The translations under genes and the position numbers were made by a program. A DNA stretch of 64,000 bases from Streptomyces althioticus (GTDB taxonomy: Bacteria > Actinomycetota > Actinomycetes > Streptomycetales > Streptomycetaceae): positions 186,001-250,000 of the forward strand of contig BMSW01000007.1 in the NCBI GenBank assembly GCA_014649355.1, given 5' to 3'. The notes below the pieces were generated by a model, which saw only the letters and a list, made by a program, of their open reading frames with translations, was not told the origin of the DNA and searched no databases. Within the stretch, counting starts at the first letter, position 1. Each line of letters starts with the position of its first letter. This document shows, one piece after another, positions 47,568 to 55,840 of this stretch.

Positions 47568-47583
47568 GTGACACGTCTGTGAC
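47568..47583. promoter_or_regulatory. AfsQ1 box (GTGAC-N6-GTGAC) between afsQ1 and sigQ
   Basis: GTGAC at 47568-47572 and at 47579-47583, six bases apart, fit the published AfsQ1 consensus GTnAC-n6-GTnAC. Two further half sites, GTCAC (47549) and GTGAC (47555), lie just upstream. It explains joint control of sigQ and afsQ1. Confidence 0.8.
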
Positions 47584-47679
47584 AGTCGGCGGACACGGCC
47601 ATGAAGGTGGCGCGGCAAGCTTTTCGGCACAGCACAACCGCAGGCGGAAACACCGGAAGTCCACGACGGGGGGCGCGAG

Positions 47680-48417
47680 ATGAACACGCTGCACGGCACC
47701 ACCACCAGCGCAGTTGTCACGCGTCTGCACGACGTGCACCGGGGTTCCGAGAAGTCCGGCGCCGCGGGCATGCGGGGGTGCGCTCGCGGCGCCGGGCGTC
47801 AGCACACCGCGATCATGACGGTGGTTGACGCGTCCACGGGGGACACCGACGGGGGAAGCGCGTACAGGGAGGAACCGGGGGAGCGCCGCTCGGTGAGCGA
47901 GGCGGAGTTCACCGCCTACGTCCAGGAGCGCCGCGCCTCCCTGTACGCCACCGCCTACCACCTGACCGGCGACCGCTTCGAGGCTGAGGACCTGCTGCAG
48001 AGCGCGCTGTTCTCGACCTACCGGGCGTGGGACCGGATCAGCGACAAGGCGGCGGTCGGCGGATACCTCCGCCGCACCATGACCAACCTGCACATCAGCG
48101 CGTGGCGCCGCCGCAAGCTGAACGAGTACCCGACCGAGGAGTTGCCGGAGACGGCCGGCGACACGGACGCGATGCGCGGCACCGAGCTGCGCGCGGTCCT
48201 GTGGCAGGCGCTGGCCCGGCTGCCCGAACTCCAGCGCACCATGCTGGTCCTGCGCTACTACGAGGGCCGCACGGACCCGGAGATCGCGGACATCCTCAAC
48301 ATCAGTGTCGGCACGGTGAAGTCCAGCATCTGGCGGTCGCTCCGCCGGCTGCGCGAGGACGAGGTCCTCAGCTTCGGCCGTGACGAGGAGAACGCCTTCG
48401 GGGAGCTCGTGGCCTGA
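47680..48417 (+). CDS. sigQ: RNA polymerase sigma factor SigQ (ECF)
   Basis: A 245-residue ECF sigma factor of the SigE-like (TIGR02983-type) group. Region 2 lies at about 75-140 (FTAYVQERRASLYATAYHLT, LLQSALFSTYRAWDRI, YLRRTMTNLHISAWRRRK) and region 4 at about 175-230 (LARLPELQRTMLVLRYYEGR, DPEIADILNISVGTVKSSIW). The first 70 residues are a polar leader, and a downstream ATG at 47817 would remove 46 of them; ATG 47680 is kept because a G-rich ribosome site precedes it. In S. coelicolor SigQ is under AfsQ1 control and counters its effect on antibiotic production. The gene is divergent from afsQ1. Confidence 0.92.
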   Translation: MNTLHGTTTSAVVTRLHDVHRGSEKSGAAGMRGCARGAGRQHTAIMTVVDASTGDTDGGSAYREEPGERRSVSEAEFTAYVQERRASLYATAYHLTGDRFEAEDLLQSALFSTYRAWDRISDKAAVGGYLRRTMTNLHISAWRRRKLNEYPTEELPETAGDTDAMRGTELRAVLWQALARLPELQRTMLVLRYYEGRTDPEIADILNISVGTVKSSIWRSLRRLREDEVLSFGRDEENAFGELVA

Positions 48418-48419
48418 AG

Positions 48420-48600
48420 GTCCGGGGGCAGGGGGAGCCCCGGGGGGGCTTCCAGGCCGGGGGGCCCGGGAGTGAGGGACGGGGGAGCCGTCAGGACGTC
48501 GGGGGGGCGTCCGCGCGGTGGAACGGGGGATCGGGGGATCCGGGGGAACGCAAGAAGGGGGAACGGGGGAACACGGGGGGCACCACGGGGGTGCGGAAAC
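48420..48600 (+). repeat. G-tract-rich intergenic DNA after sigQ
   Basis: The stretch after the sigQ stop has more than ten runs of five or more G, arranged as GGGGGA(A/T)C-like units, densest at 48522-48592. It is transcribed as the sigQ 3' end and could form G-quadruplexes in RNA or in the plus strand. No gene is seen in it. Confidence 0.7.
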
Positions 48601-48655
48601 AGCGGGACTGCGAGGGGCCGGGGGGCCCGTCACGCGGTCCCGCTTTTTCGTTGCG

Positions 48656-49291
48656 TCACGGCGCGCCCGTGGGCGCGGGCCGGCCGGCGACCGCCGCCGT
48701 GGCCAGCCGGCTGAGCGCCTCGTCGCGGTCACACGCGTGCGCGCCCAGCGCCGTCTGACGGGCGATGATCGACCGCTCCATACGCATCAGCCGCCAGCCG
48801 CGCCGCAGCAGGAACGGCACCGACTTGCGGCCCTCCTTCAGGTCCCGGAGGAACCGGCGCCGGAAGGTCCGCACCGGACCGCGGCTCAGGCACAGCGCGT
48901 CGGCCAGCAGACCCCGTTCGCGGCAGCGCTCCACGATCTCCGCCGCGAAGATGCCCTCGGCGATGAACAGCGGCGTCCCGCCGATGTCCACGGCCGCCTC
49001 ACCGGTGCGGGCGCTCAACGAGATGTCGTACACCGGGACCTGCGTCGCGCGCGTCCTGCACAGCCGGTCGATCGCGGCGACCGCGGCATCCGCGTCCCAC
49101 GAGGCGGGGTCGTCCCAGTCGATGTCGGAGGTGCCCGCCACCAGCGGCAGCGTCGGGTCGTCGCCCTCCTTGTAGAAGTCGTCCAGGCGCAGCACCGGAA
49201 GGCCGGAGCGGGCCGAGACGAGGGACTTGCCGGAGCCGGAAGGGCCGCAGAGCAGCACGACTCGCGCGGATATGGGCGACTGGGAACTCAC
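48656..49291 (-). CDS. uridine-kinase-like P-loop kinase
   Basis: A 211-residue P-loop protein: Walker A GPSGSGKS at the N-terminus, then LRLDDFYKEGDDPTLP, which is the DDFY motif of uridine kinases, DWDDPASWDADAAVAAIDRL, and PLFIAEGIFAAEIVERC. The C-terminal part has the Arg-rich lid RTFRRRFLRDLKEGRKS. GTG 49291 is used as start. It probably phosphorylates uridine or cytidine to the monophosphate, the salvage counterpart of the catabolic genes in the window. The upstream region has no CTACGCGCGTAG site. It is convergent with sigQ, with the G-rich tract between them. Confidence 0.82.
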   Translation of the reverse strand: MSSQSPISARVVLLCGPSGSGKSLVSARSGLPVLRLDDFYKEGDDPTLPLVAGTSDIDWDDPASWDADAAVAAIDRLCRTRATQVPVYDISLSARTGEAAVDIGGTPLFIAEGIFAAEIVERCRERGLLADALCLSRGPVRTFRRRFLRDLKEGRKSVPFLLRRGWRLMRMERSIIARQTALGAHACDRDEALSRLATAAVAGRPAPTGAP

Positions 49292-49419
49292 GGGACACCA
49301 GTGTGAGGCATCGCGCGGGTGGCGTACGACCCGGCGGCCCGACTTTGAAGCGCGCGTCACATGTCAACTACGCTGCGCGTCTGACCGTTGACCCTGCGAA
49401 GTCAAGAGGTGGCACAGCG

Positions 49420-49758
49420 ATGGCCCGACACAAGGCACCCAGGACGCCCGTCGTCCGGCGCTCCATGGCCGTACTCGCGACGGCGGGAGCGGCACTCGGC
49501 GTCGCGGCGGCGGCAGCGTCCGCCGCGGAGGCGAACGTGCTGCCCGACAGCCCCGGGCAGGTCGTGGGGACGGTCGCGGACCTCAAGCCCAACCCGCTCG
49601 CCGGCACGGGCGTGGACCCGTTGGACAACGGCGTCGGCACGCAGGTCGCCGACTTCCGTGGGCTGGACTCCCGCGAGGTGACCGGCCCGGTCGCCCAGGC
49701 GGAGTCGGTCGGCTCCATCCCCGGGGTGGGCACGGTGACGGACGCCCTGCGCGGCTGA
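49420..49758 (+). CDS. small secreted protein (112 aa)
   Basis: A 112-residue exported protein with a twin-Arg-poor but basic N-terminus (MARHKAPRTPVVRRS), a hydrophobic stretch (MAVLATAGAALGVAAAAASA) and likely cleavage after ASA near residue 36. The mature part holds VLPDSPGQVVGTVADLKPNP and ends VGTVTDALRG. No cysteines or catalytic motif are visible. Organisation resembles the small secreted protein at 43081-43422. ATG 49420 has AGAGGTGG upstream. A strong bidirectional terminator follows. Function unknown. Confidence 0.72.
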   Translation: MARHKAPRTPVVRRSMAVLATAGAALGVAAAAASAAEANVLPDSPGQVVGTVADLKPNPLAGTGVDPLDNGVGTQVADFRGLDSREVTGPVAQAESVGSIPGVGTVTDALRG

Positions 49759-49777
49759 CGCGCGCGTACGGCACGAC

Positions 49778-49822
49778 GGAGCGCCGTGCCCGCTCCCGGA
49801 CGGGGGAGGGGCACGGCGCTCC
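49778..49822. terminator. bidirectional terminator
   Basis: GGAGCGCCGTGCCC (49778-49791) pairs perfectly with GGGCACGGCGCTCC (49809-49822). It lies between the convergent small secreted protein gene and the deoC operon end. Confidence 0.78.
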
Positions 49823-49844
49823 CGCCGTGGGGTCTGCGTGCGGC

Positions 49845-50759
49845 TCAGTAGGAGGAGCCGGACGCGCCCAGCGAACCCGTGGGGTGCCAGACCGTCTTGG
49901 TCTCCAGGAAGGCCGTCATGCGGTCCGTGCCGGGCGCGTCCGCCCAATCGTCCACAGGCTGTGGACGGAGCACGCGCTTCAGGTTGTCCGCCGCCGCGAT
50001 CTCCAGCTCCTTCGCCAGCGCCTCGTCGGCGCCCGCGAGGTCGATCGCGTTGACGTCCTGGTGCGCGGCGAGCGGCGCGGCGATCTCCGCCGTGCGGCCG
50101 GAGAGGATGTTCACCACACCGCCCGGCAGGTCGGACGTGGCCAGCACCTCGCCGAGGGAGAGGGCGGGGAGAGGGGCCCTCTCGGACGCGATCACCACGG
50201 CCGTGTTGCCCGTCGCGATCACCGGAGCGACAACCGAGACCAGGCCCAGGAACGACGACTCCTGCGGGGCCAGGACGGTCACCACACCGGTCGGCTCCGG
50301 GGACGACAGGTTGAAGAACGGGCCCGCGACCGGGTTGCCGCCGCCCACCACCTGGGCGATCTTGTCGGTCCAGCCCGCGTACCAGACCCAGCGGTCGACC
50401 GCCGCGTCCACCTGGGCCGCCGCCTTCGACCTCGACAGGCCCTCGGCCTCGCCGACCTCCCGGACGTACTGGTCCCGGCGGCCCTCCAGCATCTCCGCGA
50501 TCCGGTACAGGATCTGCCCGCGGTTGTACGCCGTCGCGCCGGACCAGGCGCCGAACGCCTTGCGGGCCGCGACCACCGCGTCACGGGCGTCCTTGCGGGA
50601 CGACTGCGGTGCGTTGGCCAGCCACTTGCCCTTGGCGTCAGTCACCTCGTACACCCGGCCGCTCTCGGAACGCGGGAACTTCCCGCCGACGTACAGCTTG
50701 TAGGTCTTGAAGACGGAGAGGCGCTCGTTCTTCTCGGTCTTCTCGTTCTTGTCAGACAT
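49845..50759 (-). CDS. aldehyde dehydrogenase-like protein lacking the catalytic half
   Basis: A 304-residue ALDH-fold protein. It covers the N-terminal NAD-binding part (YKLYVGGKFPRSESGRVYEV, DAVVAARKAFGAWSGATAYN, PTGVVTVLAPQESSFLGLVS) but has no catalytic Cys loop and stops about 180 residues short of a normal ALDH. An acidic/basic leader (SDKNEKTEKNERLS) precedes the domain. It overlaps the upstream full-length ALDH gene by eight bases, so translation is coupled and the two products probably work together. It may be a non-catalytic subunit. The sequence is intact and shows no sign of recent decay. Confidence 0.83.
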   Translation of the reverse strand: MSDKNEKTEKNERLSVFKTYKLYVGGKFPRSESGRVYEVTDAKGKWLANAPQSSRKDARDAVVAARKAFGAWSGATAYNRGQILYRIAEMLEGRRDQYVREVGEAEGLSRSKAAAQVDAAVDRWVWYAGWTDKIAQVVGGGNPVAGPFFNLSSPEPTGVVTVLAPQESSFLGLVSVVAPVIATGNTAVVIASERAPLPALSLGEVLATSDLPGGVVNILSGRTAEIAAPLAAHQDVNAIDLAGADEALAKELEIAAADNLKRVLRPQPVDDWADAPGTDRMTAFLETKTVWHPTGSLGASGSSY

Positions 50760-52188
50760 CGAGGTACGCCTCCAGGCCGTGGCGGCCGCCCTCGCGGCCG
50801 AAGCCCGACTCCTTGTAACCGCCGAACGGCGAGGTCGGGTCGAACTTGTTGAACGTGTTGGACCAGATCACGCCCGCGCGCAGCTTGTTCGCCACCGCCA
50901 GGATCCGCGACCCCTTCTCGGTCCAGATGCCCGCCGACAGGCCGTACGGCGTGTTGTTGGCCTTGGCGACCGCCTCGTCCGGCGTGCGGAACGTCAGGAC
51001 GGACAGGACCGGGCCGAAGATCTCGTCGCGGGCGATCGTGTGCGCCTGAGTGACGTTCGTGAACAGCGTCGGGGCGAACCAGTAGCCGTTCTCCGGCAGG
51101 TCGCAGGCCGGGGACCAGCGCTCGGCACCCTCCGCCTCGCCCTGCTCGGCCAGCGCGGTGATCCGCGCCAGCTGCTCGGCGGAGTTGATCGCGCCGATGT
51201 CGGTGTTCTTGTCCAGCGGGTCGCCGAGGCGCAGCGTGGACAGCCGGCGCTTCAGGGAGTCGAGCAGCTCGTCGTGGATCGACTCCTGCACCAGCAGGCG
51301 CGAGCCCGCGCAGCAGACCTGGCCCTGGTTGAAGAAGATGCCGTTGACGATGCCCTCGACGGCCTGGTCGATCGGCGCGTCGTCGAAGACGATGTTGGCG
51401 CCCTTGCCGCCCAGTTCGAGGGTGAGCTTCTTGCGGGTGCCCGCGACCGTGCGCGCGATCTCCTTGCCGACGGCGGTCGATCCGGTGAAGGCGACCTTGT
51501 TCACGTCGGGGTGGGCGACCAGCGCGGCTCCGGCGCGGCCGTCGCCGGTGACGATGTTGACGACGCCCTTCGGCAGGCCCGCCTGGCGGCAGATGTCCGC
51601 GAAGAACAGGGCGGACAGGGGCGTGGTCTCGGCGGGCTTCAGGACGACCGTGTTGCCGGTCGCGAGCGCCGGGGCGATCTTCCACGCCAACATCAGGAGC
51701 GGGAAGTTCCAGGGGATGACCTGGCCGGCGACGCCGAGCGGGCGTGGGTTCGCGCCGTAGCCGGCGTGCTCCAGCTTGTCGGCCCAGCCCGCGTAGTAGA
51801 AGAAGTGCGCGGCGACCAGCGGGAGGTCCGCGTCGCGGGTCTCCCGGATCGGCTTGCCGTTGTCCAGCGTCTCCAGGACGGCCAGCTCGCGGCTGCGCTC
51901 CTGGATGATCCGGGCGATGCGGAAGAGGTACTTCGCGCGCTCCGAGCCGGGCAGCGCGGACCACTTCTCGAAGGCCTTGCGGGCCGCCCGCACCGCGCGG
52001 TCCACGTCCTCCTCGGACGCCTCGGCGACCTCGGACAGGACCTCCTCGGAGGAGGGGGAGACGGTCTTGAAGACCTTGCCGCCGGCCGCCTCGGTGAACT
52101 CGCCGTCGATGAAGAGGCCGTAGGACGGGGCGATGTCGACGACCGAGCGGGACTCGGGCGCCGGGGCGTAGTCGAAAACAGGTGCCAT
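50752..52188 (-). CDS. aldehyde dehydrogenase (NAD-dependent)
   Basis: A 478-residue ALDH with all the usual motifs: PWNFPLLMLAWKIAPALATG, KPAETTPLSAL, the general-base Glu in KLTLELGGKGANIVFDD, the nucleophile Cys in FFNQGQVCCAGSRL, and EIFGPVLSVLTF. ATG 52188 lies 5 bp after deoC, and its stop overlaps the next ALDH-like gene. In the deoxynucleoside pathway DeoC releases acetaldehyde, so oxidation of acetaldehyde to acetate is the most plausible job. The operon as a whole starts with deoC and its CTACGCGCGTAG operator. Confidence 0.92.
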   Translation of the reverse strand: MAPVFDYAPAPESRSVVDIAPSYGLFIDGEFTEAAGGKVFKTVSPSSEEVLSEVAEASEEDVDRAVRAARKAFEKWSALPGSERAKYLFRIARIIQERSRELAVLETLDNGKPIRETRDADLPLVAAHFFYYAGWADKLEHAGYGANPRPLGVAGQVIPWNFPLLMLAWKIAPALATGNTVVLKPAETTPLSALFFADICRQAGLPKGVVNIVTGDGRAGAALVAHPDVNKVAFTGSTAVGKEIARTVAGTRKKLTLELGGKGANIVFDDAPIDQAVEGIVNGIFFNQGQVCCAGSRLLVQESIHDELLDSLKRRLSTLRLGDPLDKNTDIGAINSAEQLARITALAEQGEAEGAERWSPACDLPENGYWFAPTLFTNVTQAHTIARDEIFGPVLSVLTFRTPDEAVAKANNTPYGLSAGIWTEKGSRILAVANKLRAGVIWSNTFNKFDPTSPFGGYKESGFGREGGRHGLEAYLDV

Positions 52189-52193
52189 GGTGA

Positions 52194-53147
52194 TCAGTCC
52201 ACCGTCACGTAGTCGGGGCCGGAGTAGCGGCCGGTGGCCAGCTTCTGACGCTGCAGCAGCAGGTCGTTCAGCAGCGAGGAGGCGCCGAAGCGGAACCAGT
52301 GGTTGTCCAGCCAGTCCTCGCCCGCGGTCTCGTTGACCAGGACCAGGAACTTGATCGCGTCCTTGCTGGTGCGGATGCCGCCGGCCGGCTTCACGCCGAC
52401 CTGGATCCCGGTCTGCGCGCGGAAGTCGCGCACCGCCTCCAGCATCAGGAGGGTGTTCGCCGGGGTCGCGTTCACCGCGACCTTGCCCGTCGAGGTCTTG
52501 ATGAAGTCCGCCCCGGCCAGCATGCCGAGCCAGCTCGCCCGGCGGATGTTGTCGTACGTCGACAGCTCGCCCGTCTCGAAGATGACCTTCAGGCGGGCGT
52601 CCGTCCCGCAGGCCTCCTTCACGGCGGTGATCTCGTCGTACACCTTCATGTAGTTCCCCGCGAGGAACGCGCCGCGGTCGATGACCATGTCGATCTCGTC
52701 CGCGCCGGCGGCGACGGCCTCACGGACGTCCGCCAGCTTCACGGAGAGCGGGGCGCGGCCCGCCGGGAAGGCGGTGGCGACGGAGGCGACCTTGACGGTC
52801 GAACCGGCGACGGCCTCCTTCGCCGTGGCCACCATGTCGGGGTAGACGCAGACCGCGGCCGTGGCGGGCGCCGAGCGGTCGGTCGGGTCGGGGCGGACCG
52901 CCTTCGCGCCGAGCGCCCGGACCTTGCCCGGGGTGTCCGCGCCTTCCAGCGTCGTCAGGTCGACCATCGAGATGGCGAGGTCGATGGCGTACGCCTTCGC
53001 GGTCGTCTTGATCGAGCGGGTACCGAGGGAGGCGGCACGCGCCTCCAGGCCGACCGCGTCGACGCCGGGCAGCCCGTGGAGGAAACGGCGCAGCGTGCTG
53101 TCGGACGCGGTGACGTCGCTCAGAGCGTGGGGTGCAGTGGTGGGCAT
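52194..53147 (-). CDS. deoC: deoxyribose-phosphate aldolase
   Basis: A 317-residue class I aldolase that splits 2-deoxyribose-5-phosphate into acetaldehyde and glyceraldehyde-3-phosphate. The Schiff-base Lys is in DFIKTSTGKVAVNATP and the proton-relay Lys in GVKPAGGIRTSKDA. Other marks are EIDMVIDRGAFLAGNY and LKVIFETGEL. At 317 residues it belongs to the longer eukaryote-like DeoC type rather than the 220-260-residue bacterial one. ATG 53147 is chosen; a longer frame upstream would run through the operator and reads as low-complexity sequence. It is the first gene of an operon with two ALDH genes. Confidence 0.94.
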   Translation of the reverse strand: MPTTAPHALSDVTASDSTLRRFLHGLPGVDAVGLEARAASLGTRSIKTTAKAYAIDLAISMVDLTTLEGADTPGKVRALGAKAVRPDPTDRSAPATAAVCVYPDMVATAKEAVAGSTVKVASVATAFPAGRAPLSVKLADVREAVAAGADEIDMVIDRGAFLAGNYMKVYDEITAVKEACGTDARLKVIFETGELSTYDNIRRASWLGMLAGADFIKTSTGKVAVNATPANTLLMLEAVRDFRAQTGIQVGVKPAGGIRTSKDAIKFLVLVNETAGEDWLDNHWFRFGASSLLNDLLLQRQKLATGRYSGPDYVTVD

Positions 53148-53166
53148 GGTCACCAGACGAGCATAT

Positions 53167-53178
53167 CTACGCGCGTAG
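53167..53178. promoter_or_regulatory. nucleoside-regulon operator, deoC operon
   Basis: CTACGCGCGTAG, a perfect palindrome flanked by ATAT on one side, 19 bases before the deoC start codon (minus strand). Confidence 0.75.
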
Positions 53179-53307
53179 CGGCTGTACAGCCCCGGAACGG
53201 AAACGGAGCGGTGGGGTCCGGCCGGGAGGCCGAGGGGGAGGGAGCGTGGGAGGGGGCGGGACGAGCGGCCTTCGGGTCCGGGGCGGGGGTCGTGCAGAAT
53301 CGGGGGC

Positions 53308-54057
53308 ATGACGACCCCCGACCCGTCGCGCGAGCCGGAGCCCACGAAGCCCGCCGGGACCGCGACGACCCCGTACAAGGACCGCGTCTACCGCTCGCCC
53401 GCAGGCGTCGTCGGAGGCGTGCTGGTGCTCGCCATCGTCGCCTGGCTCGGCATCGACGCGGTCGTCGTCGGCGAGGGCCGCACGCCGTGGCTCGCGCTCG
53501 CCGTCATGCTCTTCCTCGGGCCCGTGGTGTTCGCCTACACCCTGCGGCCCGCCGTGTTCGTCAACGACGACCGGCTGCGCATCCGCAACCCGCTGCGGCT
53601 GATCGTGCTGCCGTGGGGGCAGGTCGCCTCGCTGCGGTCCGGGTTCTCCAACGAGGTCGTCGACGAGTCCGGCACCAAGTACCAGCTGTGGGCGCTGCCC
53701 GTCTCCCTGCGGGCGCGCAGCAAGGCGGCGCGGCAGGACGCGCGGGCCGCTCGGGCGGCCGCGCGGGCGGACGCCCGTGGCGGGCAGGGTGGGTCCGGGT
53801 CCGGGCGCGGGCGAGGGGGCGCCGTGGGCGGGGGTGCCGTGGGCGCCGCCGATCTGGGGGCGGGCGCCGCCCTGGCCGCCGGCGGGCCGCGTCGGGCCGA
53901 GACGGACCGGGCCATGGACGAACTGCGTGAGCTGCACGAGCGGCGGCAGGGGGAGCCGGGGACGCAGGGGGAGGTCACCGTGCGGTGGGCCTACGAGATC
54001 ATCGCGCCTGCGGTGGCGGGAGCCGTGCTGCTGGGTGTGTTGTGGGGGCTGGGCTGA
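53308..54057 (+). CDS. PH-domain membrane protein
   Basis: A 249-residue protein with a Pro/Glu-rich N-terminus, two membrane spans at about 33-75 (AGVVGGVLVLAIVAWLGIDA and PWLALAVMLFLGPVVFAYTL), a bacterial PH-like domain (RPAVFVNDDRLRIRNPLRLI, VLPWGQVASLRSGFSNEVV), then an Arg/Ala/Gly-rich linker and a C-terminal span (IIAPAVAGAVLLGVLWGLG). It belongs to the common actinobacterial bPH_6-type proteins of unknown function. It is divergent from deoC (160 bp between starts) and convergent with the phosphosugar mutase gene. Confidence 0.8.
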   Translation: MTTPDPSREPEPTKPAGTATTPYKDRVYRSPAGVVGGVLVLAIVAWLGIDAVVVGEGRTPWLALAVMLFLGPVVFAYTLRPAVFVNDDRLRIRNPLRLIVLPWGQVASLRSGFSNEVVDESGTKYQLWALPVSLRARSKAARQDARAARAAARADARGGQGGSGSGRGRGGAVGGGAVGAADLGAGAALAAGGPRRAETDRAMDELRELHERRQGEPGTQGEVTVRWAYEIIAPAVAGAVLLGVLWGLG

Positions 54058-54086
54058 GCGGGCGGTTGCGAGCAGGCGGTTGCTGG

Positions 54087-54156
54087 GAGCTGTGAGCTGT
54101 GAGCTGGGAGTTGTGAGCTCTGAGCTGGGAGTTGTGAGCTCTGAGCTCTGAGCTGT
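54087..54156. repeat. heptanucleotide repeat (GAGCTxx, 10 units)
   Basis: Ten head-to-tail 7-bp units of GAGCTGT, GAGCTCT, GAGCTGG or GAGTTGT run without interruption. They include a perfect 21-bp duplication (54101-54121 and 54122-54142). The array lies between two convergent genes, just before a terminator hairpin. Confidence 0.85.
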
Positions 54157-54169
54157 GCCGTTAGCTACG

Positions 54170-54201
54170 GCGGGGGCGGTCCGGGACCGGGCCGCCCCCG
54201 C
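54170..54201. terminator. bidirectional terminator
   Basis: GCGGGGGCGG (54170-54179) pairs with CCGCCCCCGC (54192-54201), with an inner TCCGGGA stretch that can extend the stem. It is shared by the convergent PH-domain and phosphosugar mutase genes. Confidence 0.7.
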
Positions 54202-54205
54202 TTGC

Positions 54206-55840
54206 TCAGATGCCCGCGGCTTCGGACAGGTCCCGCTTGATCGCGGTCAGGAGGGCCGTCGCCCTGGTGCGGGCCTCGGGGAGGTCCGCCTTGGCCGCCA
54301 CCGGGATCACGACCTCCAGGTAGCACTTCAGCTTGGGCTCGGTGCCGCTCGGGCGGACGACGACCCGCGCGCCGTCCAGGGTGTAGCGGAGGCCGTCGGT
54401 GGGCGGAAGCGTGTCCGTGCCCTCGGTGAGGTCCTCGGTCCTGGTGATGCGCAGGCCCGCCAGTCCGGTGGGGGGCTGCTCGCGCAGGCGGCGCATCGCG
54501 GCGGCGATCAGCCCCAGGTCCTTCACGCGGACGCTCAGCTGGTCCGTGGCGTGCAGGCCGTGCTCCACGGCGAGGTCGTCGAGGAGGTCGAGGAGGGTGC
54601 GGTTCTCGGCTTTGAGCTCGGACGCCAGTTCCGTCAGGAGGAGCGCCGCCGTGATGCCGTCCTTGTCGCGTACGCCGTCCGGGTCCACGCAGTAGCCGAG
54701 GGCCTCCTCGTAGCCGTAGCGCAGGCCGTCGACGCGGGCGATCCACTTGAAGCCGGTCAGGGTCTCCTCGTACGGGAGGCCCGCCTTCTCGGCGATGCGG
54801 CCGAGGAGGGACGACGAGACGATCGACTCCGCGAACGTGCCGGTCGCGCCGCGGCGGACCAGGTGGGCGGCGAGGAGCGCGCCGACCTCGTCGCCGCGGA
54901 GCATGCGCCAGTCGTCGCCGTCCTTCACGGCGGCGGCGCAGCGGTCGGCGTCCGGGTCGTTGGCGACGACCAGGTCCGGGTCCGTCTCGCGGGCCTTCGC
55001 GAAGGCGAGGTCCATCGCGCCGGGCTCCTCCGGGTTGGGGAACGCGACGGTCGGGAAGTCCGGGTCGGGGTCGGCCTGCTCGGCGACGAGGTCGGGGGCG
55101 GGGAAGCCCGCGCGGGCGAAGGCGGCGAGGAGGACGTCCTTGCCGACGCCGTGCATGGCCGTGTAGACGGTGCGGGCCGTGCGGGGGGAGCCCTTGGACA
55201 GGACGGCGTCCGTGCGGGCGAGGTAGGCGTCCAGGACGGTGTCGTCGAGGGTGTCCCAGCCGGTGGTGGGGCGGGGGACGGTGGTGAGTGACGCCACGGC
55301 GTCGATCTCCGCGGGGATCTCGGCGTCCGCCGGGGGGACGATCTGGGAGCCGTCGCCCAGGTACACCTTGTAGCCGTTGTCGCGGGGCGGGTTGTGGCTG
55401 GCGGTGACCTCCACGCCGGCGACCGCGCCGAGGTGCCTGATGGCGAAGGCGAGGACGGGGGTGGGGAGGGGGCGGGGGAGCACCGCGGCGCGGAGGCCGG
55501 CGCCGGTCATGACGGCGGCGGTGTCCTCGGCGAAGGTGTGCGACTTGTGGCGGGCGTCGTAGCCGATGACGACGAGGCCGTTGTCGTGGCCCTGCTTCTT
55601 GAGGTACGCGGCGAGGCCGGCTGCGGCGCGGATGACCACGGAGCGGTTCATACGGAGGGGGCCGGCGCCGAGCTCGCCGCGGAGGCCGGCGGTGCCGAAC
55701 TGGAGGGTGCCGGCGAAGCGGGCGGTGAGTTCGGCGTGGTTGCCGTCGTCGATGAGGCGGGCGAGTTCCTCGCGGGTGTCCGGGTCGGGGTCCTCGGCGA
55801 GCCATGCCTGGGCCTGTGCGATGAGCGCGTCGTGTTCCAC
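54206..55840 (-). CDS. phosphohexomutase family enzyme (phosphoglucomutase/phosphomannomutase or phosphopentomutase)
   Basis: A 544-residue alpha-D-phosphohexomutase with four domains. The phosphoserine loop is GVEVTASHNPPRDNGYKVY, the metal site is VVANDPDADRCAAA, the sugar-binding loop is EEALGYCVDPDG, and the C-terminal phosphate site is VVRPSGTEPKLKCYLEV. FGTAGLRGELGAGPLRMN is at the N-terminus. The family interconverts sugar-1- and sugar-6- (or 5-) phosphates. No DeoB gene is seen in the window, and the position between purine nucleoside phosphorylase and deoC suggests it converts (deoxy)ribose-1-phosphate to the 5-phosphate. M. tuberculosis pmmB lies beside deoD in a similar way. It could equally supply mannose-6-phosphate-derived precursors. 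ATG 55840. Confidence 0.88.
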   Translation of the reverse strand: MEHDALIAQAQAWLAEDPDPDTREELARLIDDGNHAELTARFAGTLQFGTAGLRGELGAGPLRMNRSVVIRAAAGLAAYLKKQGHDNGLVVIGYDARHKSHTFAEDTAAVMTGAGLRAAVLPRPLPTPVLAFAIRHLGAVAGVEVTASHNPPRDNGYKVYLGDGSQIVPPADAEIPAEIDAVASLTTVPRPTTGWDTLDDTVLDAYLARTDAVLSKGSPRTARTVYTAMHGVGKDVLLAAFARAGFPAPDLVAEQADPDPDFPTVAFPNPEEPGAMDLAFAKARETDPDLVVANDPDADRCAAAVKDGDDWRMLRGDEVGALLAAHLVRRGATGTFAESIVSSSLLGRIAEKAGLPYEETLTGFKWIARVDGLRYGYEEALGYCVDPDGVRDKDGITAALLLTELASELKAENRTLLDLLDDLAVEHGLHATDQLSVRVKDLGLIAAAMRRLREQPPTGLAGLRITRTEDLTEGTDTLPPTDGLRYTLDGARVVVRPSGTEPKLKCYLEVVIPVAAKADLPEARTRATALLTAIKRDLSEAAGI

